DNA from: an uncultured Bacteroidaceae bacterium
GTDB taxonomy: Bacteria; Bacteroidota; Bacteroidia; Bacteroidales; Bacteroidaceae
Length of the DNA stretch: 12,800 nucleotides
Direction: 5' to 3'
Assembly: GCA_934364765.1 (NCBI GenBank)
Contig: CAKRMO010000010.1
Location: 1-12,800 of the forward strand
Under the pieces are notes generated by a model. It searched no databases. It was given only the letters and a program-made list of their open reading frames with translations, and had not been told where the DNA came from. Made by a program: the position numbers and the translations under genes. Positions 1 to 6,360 of the stretch are shown here, in pieces. Positions within the stretch are counted from its first letter, which is position 1. Every line of letters starts with the position of its first letter.

Positions 1-179
1 TTGTCAATGCGGCTTATCACATCGTTGTAGTCGCCTTGCATTATGTCGCCAAGGTTTGCCAGTACGGCTGAGTTGATTTGCGCCTCTTCGGTCTGCTTTT
101 GGTTTTTGTCGCACGAGGTCATGCCGGCAAGCGTGAGCATTGCGGCAAAGGCGACTGCTGATTTTCTCATAATATCCAT
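1..179 (-). CDS. small lipoprotein, N-terminal part only (runs off the window)
   Basis: The minus strand opens with ATG at 179 (an in-frame ATG at 170 gives the more usual MRKSAVAF start) and stays open to the left edge, so only about 59 residues are visible. The N-terminus is a lipoprotein signal peptide: a basic start, a hydrophobic stretch (AVAFAAMLTLAG) and a lipobox-like MTSC with Cys at residue 23 (20 from the inner ATG). Asp-Lys follow, then a polar segment (KNQKQTEEAQINSAVL). It should be lipidated and sit in the periplasm or outer membrane. Its start lies only 19 bases beyond the pdxB stop, so the two are probably co-transcribed, but nothing visible links it to vitamin B6 synthesis. 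The function is not recognised; the family would have to come from the missing C-terminal part. Confidence 0.75.
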   Translation of the reverse strand, partial: MDIMRKSAVAFAAMLTLAGMTSCDKNQKQTEEAQINSAVLANLGDIMQGDYNDVISRID

Positions 180-198
180 AGTTTTTGTATTTTCTGTT

Positions 199-1221
199 TC
201 AGTCCCATTTCTCGCGGCGCAGGGGGTAGTTTCCGCGCAGCCATTCGAATTTCTGCGGCTCTGCCTTCAATGCTGCCGTGTCGCGCAGAGGGTTGTAAAG
301 TTGCAAGGCCCTGTCGTGTTCGTCCCCTATGGGTTTCAAATTTTGCGGCAAGGCGGGCGGGCTTACTGTGAAGTCCGGGCTTACACCGAAGAACCTGCAC
401 AGCGCGGCAAGCGACATCCGCGTGGCGTTAGCCTTTCCGTCGGCTGAATATCCCGCTATGTGTGGCGTGGCGATTGTTGCCCTTTCAAGCAGTTGCCTGT
501 TAATGCGTGGCTCGTCCTCCCACGTGTCTATCACGGCGGCCCTTGTCGTGCCGCTTTCGAGCGAGCGCAGCCACGCGCCGTTGTCAGCCACCGCGCCACG
601 GCTTGCGTTAATGATTACAGGCTTTTTGCCGAGAGAGTCGAAGAACTCCGCGCCGGCAAGGTGGAATGTGGGGTGTGCGCCGCCTTTTGAAAGGGGTACG
701 TGAAAGGTTATCACATCGCACTCCCGCTGCAAGGTTTCAAGGCTTTCAAAGCCTTTTTCCCCGGCATCGCTGCGCGGCGGGTCGTTGAGCAGCGTGGCGC
801 ATCCGAGTTCGCGGCAAGCTTTCAGCACTTCCGTTCCCACGTGTCCCACACCTGCAATTCCCACGGTGCAGCGGCCCAAGTCCACAACGCCATGCCTTGC
901 CAGCACAATCATGGAGCTTTTGAAATATTGTCCAACTGACGCGGCGTTGCAGCCCGGGCAGTTGGTCCATGCTATTCCCGCTTTCTCCAGATACGCCGTG
1001 TCTATATGGTCGAAACCAATTGTTGCGGTAACCACAAACCTCACCTTGCTGCCGGCGAGAAGCGCGGCATCGCACCGCGTGCGTGTCCTCACAACAAGCG
1101 CGTCGGCATCTATAACGTCTTTGGCGGTAATCTCCGCGCCTGGAATATACACGGCCTCAAACCCAAGAGCCTCGGGCTTGCCTTTGATGTAGGGAATTTT
1201 GTCGTCAATGACTACTTTCAT
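199..1221 (-). CDS. pdxB: 4-phosphoerythronate dehydrogenase PdxB
   Basis: This is a 340-residue D-2-hydroxyacid dehydrogenase. In the family, PdxB oxidises 4-phospho-D-erythronate to 2-oxo-3-hydroxy-4-phosphobutanoate, the second step of DXP-dependent pyridoxal phosphate synthesis, in the cytoplasm. Visible: an N-terminal catalytic lobe starting MKVVIDDKIPYIKG; the NAD-binding glycine motif GVGHVG (124-129) in the Rossmann lobe; and the family's catalytic triad as Arg208 (NASRGA), Glu237 (DTWEDEP) and His254 (ATPHIAGYSADGK). The HIAGYSxDGK context is characteristic of PdxB rather than of SerA or lactate dehydrogenases. The protein is somewhat shorter than the roughly 380-residue enterobacterial enzyme, mainly in the C-terminal dimerisation region, which I believe is usual in Bacteroidota. 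The ATG at 1221 is chosen because MKVVIDDK is the normal start. A candidate promoter lies about 40 bases upstream. Confidence 0.93.
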   Translation of the reverse strand: MKVVIDDKIPYIKGKPEALGFEAVYIPGAEITAKDVIDADALVVRTRTRCDAALLAGSKVRFVVTATIGFDHIDTAYLEKAGIAWTNCPGCNAASVGQYFKSSMIVLARHGVVDLGRCTVGIAGVGHVGTEVLKACRELGCATLLNDPPRSDAGEKGFESLETLQRECDVITFHVPLSKGGAHPTFHLAGAEFFDSLGKKPVIINASRGAVADNGAWLRSLESGTTRAAVIDTWEDEPRINRQLLERATIATPHIAGYSADGKANATRMSLAALCRFFGVSPDFTVSPPALPQNLKPIGDEHDRALQLYNPLRDTAALKAEPQKFEWLRGNYPLRREKWD

Positions 1222-1257
1222 GATTACAAGGAATGCGCTGCATATTTTACAGATTTA

Positions 1258-1265
1258 CAAAGGTA
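1258..1265 (-). promoter_or_regulatory. candidate Bacteroidota -7 element for pdxB
   Basis: On the minus strand 1265 to 1258 reads TACCTTTG, a full match to the Bacteroidota -7 consensus TAnnTTTG. Transcription would begin near 1251, giving a leader of about 30 bases before the pdxB ATG. No good TTTG -33 element is seen at 19-21 bases; a TTGG at 1280-1277 is too close. Another TACCTTTG lies on the plus strand at 1282-1289, so the motif alone is weak evidence. Confidence 0.4.
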
Positions 1266-1383
1266 GTGTTTTTGCGCCAATTACCTTTGCTTGGGGTGAG
1301 AAATCAGAAAGGCGGGTTGCTTTGCAAACTGCATACGTTTCCGTGCGGCTGTATTGTTGCCGGAGAAATGGCAAATACAGTCC

Positions 1384-1560
1384 AAAAAGTGCGTAACATA
1401 CTGAATTTCAAAAGAATGCCCTAACAAAAGATATGTTTTGTAACGATTTGTTTTTCAGAGGCTTGCAAGTGCCGAAAAAAGGTCTGATGTAGTTTGAATT
1501 ATGTCTGATATAATTTTTCCTGCATAGGACATAGTTTTTCCTATGTCCCATGTAGTTTTC
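1384..1560 (+). repeat. dispersed repeat, copy 1, with a 4 x 21-base periodic array
   Basis: This intergenic repeat aligns with 7279-7400 (minus strand) and 12650-12800 (plus strand). Conserved landmarks in order: AAAAAGTGCGTAAC (shared with copy 3 only), TGTAACGATTTGTTTTTCAG, GCTTGCAAG (1461-1469), a 17-base block at 1475-1491 beginning AAAAAAGGTCTG, and a 26-base block at 1510-1535 identical in all three copies. The core carries four related 10-base units, GATGTAGTTT (1486), GATATAATTT (1507), GACATAGTTT (1528) and CATGTAGTTT (1549), at exactly 21-base spacing. A hairpin GGACATAG/CTATGTCC (1527-1534 with 1541-1548) overlaps the third unit and the start of the fourth. The outer limits are approximate. 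No transposase or target duplication was seen. Confidence 0.85.
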
Positions 1561-1604
1561 CGGATGTTTTAGGAAAGAAGTTCGTTTTATGTTTTGCGCC
1601 ATTT

Positions 1605-1703
1605 GTAAGGGCGTATTGCATACGCCCTGTACGCCACCGCACAAACCGCTGCCGCAACAACCGCAAAAACAACGCAATTCGGGCGTATGCAATACGCCCC
1701 TAC
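1605..1703. repeat. REP-like inverted doublet (REPIN-like), 99 bases
   Basis: Two copies of a perfect hairpin face each other. On the plus strand GTAA (1605-1608) is followed by GGGCGTATTGCATACGCCC (1609-1627), which folds as an 8-base-pair stem with a 3-base loop. On the minus strand GTAG (1703-1700) is followed by the same 19 bases (1699-1681). About 53 bases without stop-rich or coding character lie between them. Short hairpins with a GTAG/GGAG-type foot arranged as inverted pairs match REP/REPIN elements, which in proteobacteria are mobilised by RAYT (REP-associated tyrosine) transposases. No RAYT gene is in the window, so the assignment rests on structure only. Confidence 0.75.
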
Positions 1704-1861
1704 GGCGGTGAAAATTGCTGGTAAATTGTGTGTTGCGATTTGCAAGAGTGCACTGTGTGCGCTTGAATTACATTCGTCTTGCTGTTTTTTGCGCGGGTGC
1801 ATAAAACGGATAAAAGAAATGTTTTTGGTGTGAAACCACGCGCCGTTCAGCGGAAAAACAT

Positions 1862-1869
1862 TACTTTTG
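1862..1869 (+). promoter_or_regulatory. candidate -7 element for the DUF4254-ispG unit
   Basis: TACTTTTG matches the Bacteroidota -7 consensus TAnnTTTG and lies 31 bases before the ATG at 1901, giving an expected start near 1876. A TTTG exists at 1824-1827, but 34 bases away is too far for a standard -33 element, so this is moderate evidence only. Confidence 0.45.
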
Positions 1870-1900
1870 CTATGAGTAAAAACGTAAAATACTTAAACGC

Positions 1901-2509
1901 ATGACATTCACCGATATTTGCCGACAAGTTTTCCGTCAGGCGATAACAGACTACCATCAGTCGGACAACGTGGACTCCGCAATGCAGAACCCTTACCCCG
2001 AGGGCGACATTAAGTATGAGCTGTACACAAAGGAGTGGATTGACACCGTGCAGTGGCATTTGGAGGACATAATACGCGACCCGAAAATCAAGCCCGCCAC
2101 CGCGCTCGAGATTAAGCGCAGGATAGACCGCAGCAACCAGGCGCGCACCGACCTCGTGGAGCGCATAGACAGCTATTTCCTGACTAAATTCAAGGACGTG
2201 AAGCCCCTGCCCGACGCCACGATAAACACCGAAAGCCCGGCGTGGGCAATAGACCGTCTGGCAATCCTCGCGCTGAAGATTTACCACATGAGGATAGAGG
2301 CGGAGCGGAAGGACGCCTCGGAAGAGCACCGCAGCCGCTGCCAGGAGAAGCTCAACGTTCTGACGGAGCAACAGAAGGACCTTTCCGCAGCCATTGACAC
2401 ACTGCTTGACGACATAGCGGCGGGGCGCAAGTACATGAAGGTTTACAAACAGATGAAGATGTATAACGACAAGGACACCAACCCGGTGCTCTATGCCGCA
2501 GGAAAATAA
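1901..2509 (+). CDS. DUF4254-like protein of unknown function
   Basis: The 202-residue soluble protein has no signal peptide or membrane segment. It is largely helical and charged, with the conserved-looking stretches NPYPEGDIKYELYTKEWID, TVQWHLEDIIRDPKI, RRIDRSNQARTDLVERID, NTESPAWAIDRLAILALK and RKYMKVYKQMKMYND. I recognise these as the DUF4254 family of Bacteroidota, whose members are of similar length and lack an established biochemical role. This identification is from memory. The helical segment at about 125-170 (EERxxxCQEKLNVLTEQQKDL-like) could form a coiled coil. The gene overlaps the longest ispG start by 17 bases, so the two are likely translated from one message; that suggests co-expression with isoprenoid synthesis but does not prove a shared role. 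The ATG at 1901 fits the family start MTFTDICRQVF. Confidence 0.82.
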   Translation: MTFTDICRQVFRQAITDYHQSDNVDSAMQNPYPEGDIKYELYTKEWIDTVQWHLEDIIRDPKIKPATALEIKRRIDRSNQARTDLVERIDSYFLTKFKDVKPLPDATINTESPAWAIDRLAILALKIYHMRIEAERKDASEEHRSRCQEKLNVLTEQQKDLSAAIDTLLDDIAAGRKYMKVYKQMKMYNDKDTNPVLYAAGK

Positions 2510-4379
2510 AAATATTTCCGCAATGCCCGCAGATTTGTTCAATTACCACAGGCGCACTACATACAACGTGCACGTGGGGCGCACTCCGCTGGGGAGCAAC
2601 AACCCCATAAGGCTGCAAAGCATGAACACCACTTCCACCGACGACGTGGGCGGGAGCGTGGAACAGGCGGTGCGCATAGTGCGTGCCGGGGCGGATTACG
2701 TGAGGCTCACCACCCAGGGAATGCGCGAGGTGGAGAACCTCGCCAAGATACACGAGGAGCTTCGGAATATGCGCGTCAAGACCCCGCTGGTTGCCGATGT
2801 GCATTTCAACCCCGCCGTTGCCGACGCGGCGGCAAAGGTTGTGGAGGCTGTGAGAATCAATCCCGGCAACTACGTTGACCCGGCACGTGTGTTCAAGCAT
2901 ATAGAATATACCGACGAAGAATACTCCGCAGAGCTGCGGAGACTTGAGGAAAGGTTTGTGCAGTTGCTCGAAATATGCAAAAGCTACCGCACGGCATTGA
3001 GGATTGGCGTTAACCACGGCTCGCTGTCCGACAGGATAATGAGCCGCTACGGCGACACCCCTGCGGGAATAGTGGAGAGCTGCATGGAGTTCCTGCGGAT
3101 TTGCGTGAGGCACGACTTCCTCGATGTTGTTGTGTCGATAAAGGCGAGCAACCCTGTCGTGATGGTGCAGTCGGTGAGGCTGCTCGTGAAAACAATGGAC
3201 GAGGAGGGAATGAAGTTCCCGCTCCACCTTGGCGTAACCGAAGCCGGCGAGGGCGAGGACGGACGCATAAAGAGCGCATTGGGGATAGGCGCGCTGCTGA
3301 ACGACGGCATGGGCGACACGATAAGGGTGTCGCTGTCGGAAGAGCCGGAGCGCGAAATCCCCGTGGCACGCAAACTTGTGCGCCACATACTTTACCGCCG
3401 TGGCAAGAAGCGCATATCGGGGCTTGCGCCCGAAGACTTCAACTATATATGCCCCGAACGCCGCGCCACACGTCCTGTGATGAACATCGGCGGGGACAAC
3501 GTTCCCGTTGTGGTGGGCGTGAACTCGGCGGCGGGGGATTACGGGATAGACAACCGCCCCGACTACGTTTACATAGGCGGCTTCGACACCACCAAGACAT
3601 ACGACCGCGCGATGAACTACATTGTTGACGGCCCTAACTACGACGGCCGCCCGAACGTGTTCCCGCTCTATACGCCCGACAACATCAGGCTGCTGCCCCA
3701 AATCGAAGCCCCGCTGAAATTCATCGAGGTTGTGCCGTTCTTCTTCAACGACGAGATAACCGAATGCCTGCGCGGAAACCCCAACGCGGTGCTTGTGATA
3801 CGCAGCGACTCGCGCAACTCGCTTGGCGAGGCACGCGCCATAATCCATTCGCTAACCAGGGCGGGAGTCAGAAACCCGGTGATATTCTGCAAGGCATACG
3901 ACTTTTCCGCCGCCCAAAAGGAGGATTTCGGGATAGCTTCCGCCGCCGATTTGAGCAATCTGCTTTTCGACAGGCTCATTGACGGGATATGCGTTTATGA
4001 GAACCACGAGGAAAAAGCCAACAAGATTGCGCAGAAGGACGTTCTCTCCACAGAGTTTTCCATACTCCAGGCCGTGCGCCAGCGCATAACAAAGACGGAA
4101 TACATAAGCTGTCCTGGCTGCGGCCGCACGCTGTACAACCTGCAAGAGACAATAGCCCGCGTAAAAGCCGCCACGCAGGGAATGAAAGGGCTGAAAATAG
4201 CAATAATGGGCTGCATAGTCAACGGACCGGGCGAGATGGCCGACGCAGACTATGGGTACGTGGGCGCGGCACGCGGCAAGGTGAGCCTGTACCGGAAGAA
4301 AGAGTGCGTGGAGCGCAACATCCCCGAAGAGGAAGCCGTGGAGCGTCTGCTCGCCCTCATCAGGAACGACAGGGAATAG
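2493..4379 (+). CDS. ispG: 4-hydroxy-3-methylbut-2-en-1-yl diphosphate synthase IspG (GcpE), long form
   Basis: IspG converts 2-C-methyl-erythritol 2,4-cyclodiphosphate to HMBPP, the penultimate step of the MEP isoprenoid pathway, using a [4Fe-4S] cluster in the cytoplasm. At 628 residues this is the long, insert-bearing form known from Bacteroidota, Chlamydiae and plants; the proteobacterial form is about 370. The TIM-barrel part starts at NYHRRTTYNVHVGRTPLG and includes NNPIRLQSMNTTST and VADVHFNP. A central insert spans roughly 290-500. The C-terminal reductase-like domain carries the cluster ligands Cys540 and Cys543 (SCPGCG), Cys574 (MGCIVNGPGE) and Glu581. The start is ambiguous: ATG 2493 overlaps the previous gene by 17 bases, while ATG 2523 (MPADLFNYHRR) would leave a 13-base gap and looks closer to Bacteroides homologues as I remember them. 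Confidence 0.95.
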   Translation: MPQENKNISAMPADLFNYHRRTTYNVHVGRTPLGSNNPIRLQSMNTTSTDDVGGSVEQAVRIVRAGADYVRLTTQGMREVENLAKIHEELRNMRVKTPLVADVHFNPAVADAAAKVVEAVRINPGNYVDPARVFKHIEYTDEEYSAELRRLEERFVQLLEICKSYRTALRIGVNHGSLSDRIMSRYGDTPAGIVESCMEFLRICVRHDFLDVVVSIKASNPVVMVQSVRLLVKTMDEEGMKFPLHLGVTEAGEGEDGRIKSALGIGALLNDGMGDTIRVSLSEEPEREIPVARKLVRHILYRRGKKRISGLAPEDFNYICPERRATRPVMNIGGDNVPVVVGVNSAAGDYGIDNRPDYVYIGGFDTTKTYDRAMNYIVDGPNYDGRPNVFPLYTPDNIRLLPQIEAPLKFIEVVPFFFNDEITECLRGNPNAVLVIRSDSRNSLGEARAIIHSLTRAGVRNPVIFCKAYDFSAAQKEDFGIASAADLSNLLFDRLIDGICVYENHEEKANKIAQKDVLSTEFSILQAVRQRITKTEYISCPGCGRTLYNLQETIARVKAATQGMKGLKIAIMGCIVNGPGEMADADYGYVGAARGKVSLYRKKECVERNIPEEEAVERLLALIRNDRE

Positions 4380-4513
4380 CGCGGCGGCAAGCCATACCGC
4401 GTTAGGAATGCAACGTTTGCATATCGAATTTGAGGAAAGTATGGCAGGCTTGGCACAACATGGCGAAATGTGCAAAACATTTTAGAAAGTTTAATCATTT
4501 AACCGCGCGGGCT

Positions 4514-4546
4514 TTTGCGGGCAAACCGATAAAATTACTATTTTTG
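4514..4546 (+). promoter_or_regulatory. Bacteroidota-type promoter for mdh
   Basis: TTTG at 4514-4517 (-33) and TATTTTTG at 4539-4546 (-7, consensus TAnnTTTG) are separated by 21 bases, close to the primary sigma factor consensus of this phylum. Transcription should start near 4553, leaving a leader of about 57 bases before the mdh ATG. The rest of the 4380-4513 gap shows only a weak 5-base-pair hairpin just after the ispG stop (CGCGG 4380-4384 with CCGCG 4397-4401) without a T tract, so no convincing ispG terminator is seen. Confidence 0.7.
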
Positions 4547-4609
4547 CAGTGGTCAAAAGCGCAAGATTGCGCCTGACAAAACAGAATACTTTTATAAAAA
4601 CATAAAATC

Positions 4610-5620
4610 ATGGAATACGTAACAAACGAAAAGCTTACCATTGTCGGCGCAGCCGGAATGATAGGCTCAAACATGGTGCAGACGGCGCTGATGCTTAAGC
4701 TCACCCCTAACATTTGCCTTTACGACGTATTCTCAGCCGAAGGCGTGGCTGAGGAAATGCGCCAGAGCGGTTTCGATGACGCAAACATCGTTTCCACAAC
4801 TGACGCCAAGGAAGCCTTCACTGGTGCAAAATACATCATATCCTCGGGCGGCGCACCCCGCAAGGAGGGAATGACACGCGAAGACCTTCTTGCCGGCAAC
4901 TCAAAGGCTGCGCAGGAACTCGGCGAGAACATCAAGAAATACTGCCCCGATGCAAAATTCGTTGTGGTCATCTTCAACCCCGCCGACATCACAGGTCTCG
5001 TAACCCTTGTGCACAGCGGTTTGAAGCCCAATCAGGTTGCAACTCTCGCAGCCCTCGACTCAACACGCCTCAAAGGCGCGCTCGCAAAACACTTCGGCGT
5101 TAGCCAGGCTGTTGTAAAGAATGCGTACACCTATGGCGGACACGGCGAGAAGATGGCAGTGTTTGCTTCCCCCACCACAGTTGACGGCGTAAAGCTGCTC
5201 GACGTTATAGCCGGCAAGGCAACCGTAAACGGCAAGGGCCTCACCGCAGAGGAGTGGAAGCAGATGCAGGTTGACGTAACCAAGGGCGGCGCAAAGATTA
5301 TAGAGCTTCGTCGCCGCAGCTCGTTCCAGAGCCCGTCGTATCTGGCAGTGAAGATGATCGAAGGCGCAATGGGCGGCGAGGAGTTCAACTACCCCGCAGG
5401 CACATACGCCGACACAGCACGCTACCACCACGTTATGATGGCAATGCCTTCGCGCATCACATCTGACGGCGTTTACACCAAGCCCGTAATCGGCACAAAG
5501 GAGGAAATCGCAAATCTCGACGCAAGCTACGAGCACTTGCAGAGCATGCGCGACCAGGTTATCGGCATGGGCGTGCTTCCCCCTGTGGAGAAGTGGGGCG
5601 AACTTAACCCCAACCTCTGA
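4610..5620 (+). CDS. mdh: malate dehydrogenase
   Basis: This 336-residue NAD-dependent LDH/MDH-superfamily enzyme interconverts malate and oxaloacetate in the cytoplasm. The dinucleotide-binding loop GAAGMIG is at 13-19. The mobile substrate loop GGAPRKEGMTRED supplies Arg84 and Arg90, and the two-arginine pattern together with the following methionine favours malate over lactate. Asn123 (FNPAD), Asp150 and Arg153 (LDSTR), and the proton-relay His178 (YGGHGEKM) are all present. The active-site context is GGHGE rather than the WGEHGD of many homologues, which I believe is usual for Bacteroidota Mdh. The gene stands alone, with its own promoter upstream and a strong intrinsic terminator 27 bases past the stop. 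Lactate dehydrogenase is the alternative call, but the arginine pattern argues against it. Confidence 0.94.
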   Translation: MEYVTNEKLTIVGAAGMIGSNMVQTALMLKLTPNICLYDVFSAEGVAEEMRQSGFDDANIVSTTDAKEAFTGAKYIISSGGAPRKEGMTREDLLAGNSKAAQELGENIKKYCPDAKFVVVIFNPADITGLVTLVHSGLKPNQVATLAALDSTRLKGALAKHFGVSQAVVKNAYTYGGHGEKMAVFASPTTVDGVKLLDVIAGKATVNGKGLTAEEWKQMQVDVTKGGAKIIELRRRSSFQSPSYLAVKMIEGAMGGEEFNYPAGTYADTARYHHVMMAMPSRITSDGVYTKPVIGTKEEIANLDASYEHLQSMRDQVIGMGVLPPVEKWGELNPNL

Positions 5621-5647
5621 TTGCGGTTATTTTCATAAGAAAGCGAC

Positions 5648-5681
5648 AATCCGCAGCACGTATGTGCTGCGGATTTTTTTT
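5648..5681 (+). terminator. strong rho-independent terminator after mdh
   Basis: AATCCGCAGCAC (5648-5659) pairs perfectly with GTGCTGCGGATT (5664-5675) around a GTAT loop, followed by an uninterrupted T tract (5674-5681). The 12-base-pair GC-rich stem and eight Ts make this a textbook intrinsic terminator. It separates mdh from the ompH promoter. Confidence 0.93.
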
Positions 5682-5724
5682 GCCTCGCCGCGACGGAGCG
5701 GTTTCTAAAAATCTAAGCCGGATG

Positions 5725-5755
5725 TTTGGCGAAAAAGAATAAAAAGCTACTTTTG
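5725..5755 (+). promoter_or_regulatory. Bacteroidota-type promoter for ompH-murI
   Basis: TTTG at 5725-5728 and TACTTTTG at 5748-5755 are separated by 19 bases, a full match to the TTTG/TAnnTTTG arrangement. Transcription should start near 5762, with a leader of about 23 bases before the ATG at 5785. It lies 44 bases past the mdh terminator. Confidence 0.72.
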
Positions 5756-5784
5756 CATTTGGTGAACCATATAAACTCAGAAAC

Positions 5785-6360
5785 ATGAAGAAAGCTTTCT
5801 TTGCAATGATATTGCTTGCTGCGGCATCGTATGCCGGCGCACAGACAAACGAGCCTGTTACTTTGCCCATGCCAGTTGAGGCCCAGCGCCCCGTGGTTGT
5901 GCAGCAGCCGCGCTTCGGCTATCTCGACTACCGCGCAGTGTTCGAGTCGATGCCCGAATACGCCGAGGCGCAGAAGAGCCTTGCGGAAATAAAGGCCAAG
6001 TATGACACTGAAACCGCCCACAACGAGGAGACGTTCAAGCGTATGTACCTTGAGTTCCTGCAAGGGCAGAAGGATTTCCCCCAGACTATCATGCTGAAGC
6101 GCCAGAAGGAGTTGCAGGAGGCAATGGAAAGCGGCGTGAAATTCCGCAACCAGGTGGCGGATTTGCTCAGCAAGGCGCAGCAGGAACTCGAAAAGCCTTT
6201 GATAACAAAGCTCGACAGCGCAATAACGCTTGTTGGGCAAGAACGCGGCTATGACGTGATTATAAACACCGGCGAAAGGGGATTCCCATTCATAAACAAG
6301 ATTACGGGTGAGGACGTAACGCTGCTTGTCAAGGAAAAGCTTGCGGCCATAAAGCCATGA
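5785..6360 (+). CDS. OmpH/Skp-family periplasmic chaperone
   Basis: The 191-residue protein begins with a Sec signal peptide (MKKAFFAMILLAAASYAGAQ, likely cut after AGA), then a short proline-rich linker and an OmpH domain. The domain starts at FGYLDYRAVFESMPEYAEAQ (about 44-63) and continues through long charged helices (about 64-145) that would form the Skp tentacles, ending in a beta segment (YDVIINTGERGFPFIN). Skp-type chaperones hold unfolded outer-membrane proteins in the periplasm and hand them to the BAM machinery. In many Bacteroidales genomes two ompH genes sit between bamA and murI. Here only one copy is present, with its own promoter, and murI follows directly with a 4-base ATGA overlap, implying translational coupling. 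The family call is secure; the exact client set is unknown. Confidence 0.9.
   Translation: MKKAFFAMILLAAASYAGAQTNEPVTLPMPVEAQRPVVVQQPRFGYLDYRAVFESMPEYAEAQKSLAEIKAKYDTETAHNEETFKRMYLEFLQGQKDFPQTIMLKRQKELQEAMESGVKFRNQVADLLSKAQQELEKPLITKLDSAITLVGQERGYDVIINTGERGFPFINKITGEDVTLLVKEKLAAIKP

Larger units (their letters stand above)
1222..1900. other. gene-free divergent region between pdxB and the DUF4254-like gene
   Basis: These 679 bases hold no credible gene. From left to right they hold the pdxB promoter candidate, a stretch with no recognised feature (about 1290-1383), dispersed repeat copy 1, the REP-like doublet at 1605-1703, a further featureless stretch (1704-1820), and the promoter candidate for the plus-strand gene at 1901. 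Short open frames here (for example minus 1408-1692 and minus 1587-1802) are explained by the repeats and by low stop density. A plus-strand tail VRNILNFKRMP near 1389-1424 resembles LRNTLSFKRM in repeat copy 3 and may be a decayed coding remnant. Confidence 0.7.

Noticed and set aside
1282..1289. Plus-strand TACCTTTG as a promoter
   Set aside because: No TTTG element lies at a workable distance and the next plus-strand gene is 600 bases away. It more likely reflects chance occurrence of a short motif.
1485..1560. CRISPR-like array in the dispersed repeat
   Set aside because: The units are only about 10 bases, imperfect and spaced by about 11 bases of related sequence. There are no unique spacers and no cas genes.
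1408..1692. Minus-strand 94-residue open frame with a seven-residue repeat (NYMGHRK, NYVLCRK, NYIRHNS, NYIRPFF)
   Set aside because: The heptad is a by-product of the 21-base DNA period. The same frame in copies 2 and 3 is broken by stop codons, so the repeat is not conserved as protein.
1847..2542. Minus-strand open frame (231 residues) opposite the DUF4254-like gene
   Set aside because: The plus-strand frame has conserved family segments and sensible spacing to a promoter element. The opposite frame is a low-complexity hydrophobic shadow.
2352..3848. Long minus-strand open frame (498 residues) opposite ispG
   Set aside because: It lies opposite a clearly assigned gene with intact active-site motifs. 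Its product is rich in His, Val, Arg and Cys without domain signatures, typical of the antisense frame of GC-rich coding DNA.
4380..4401. Hairpin after the ispG stop as a terminator
   Set aside because: The stem is only 5 base pairs with a 12-base loop and no T tract follows.
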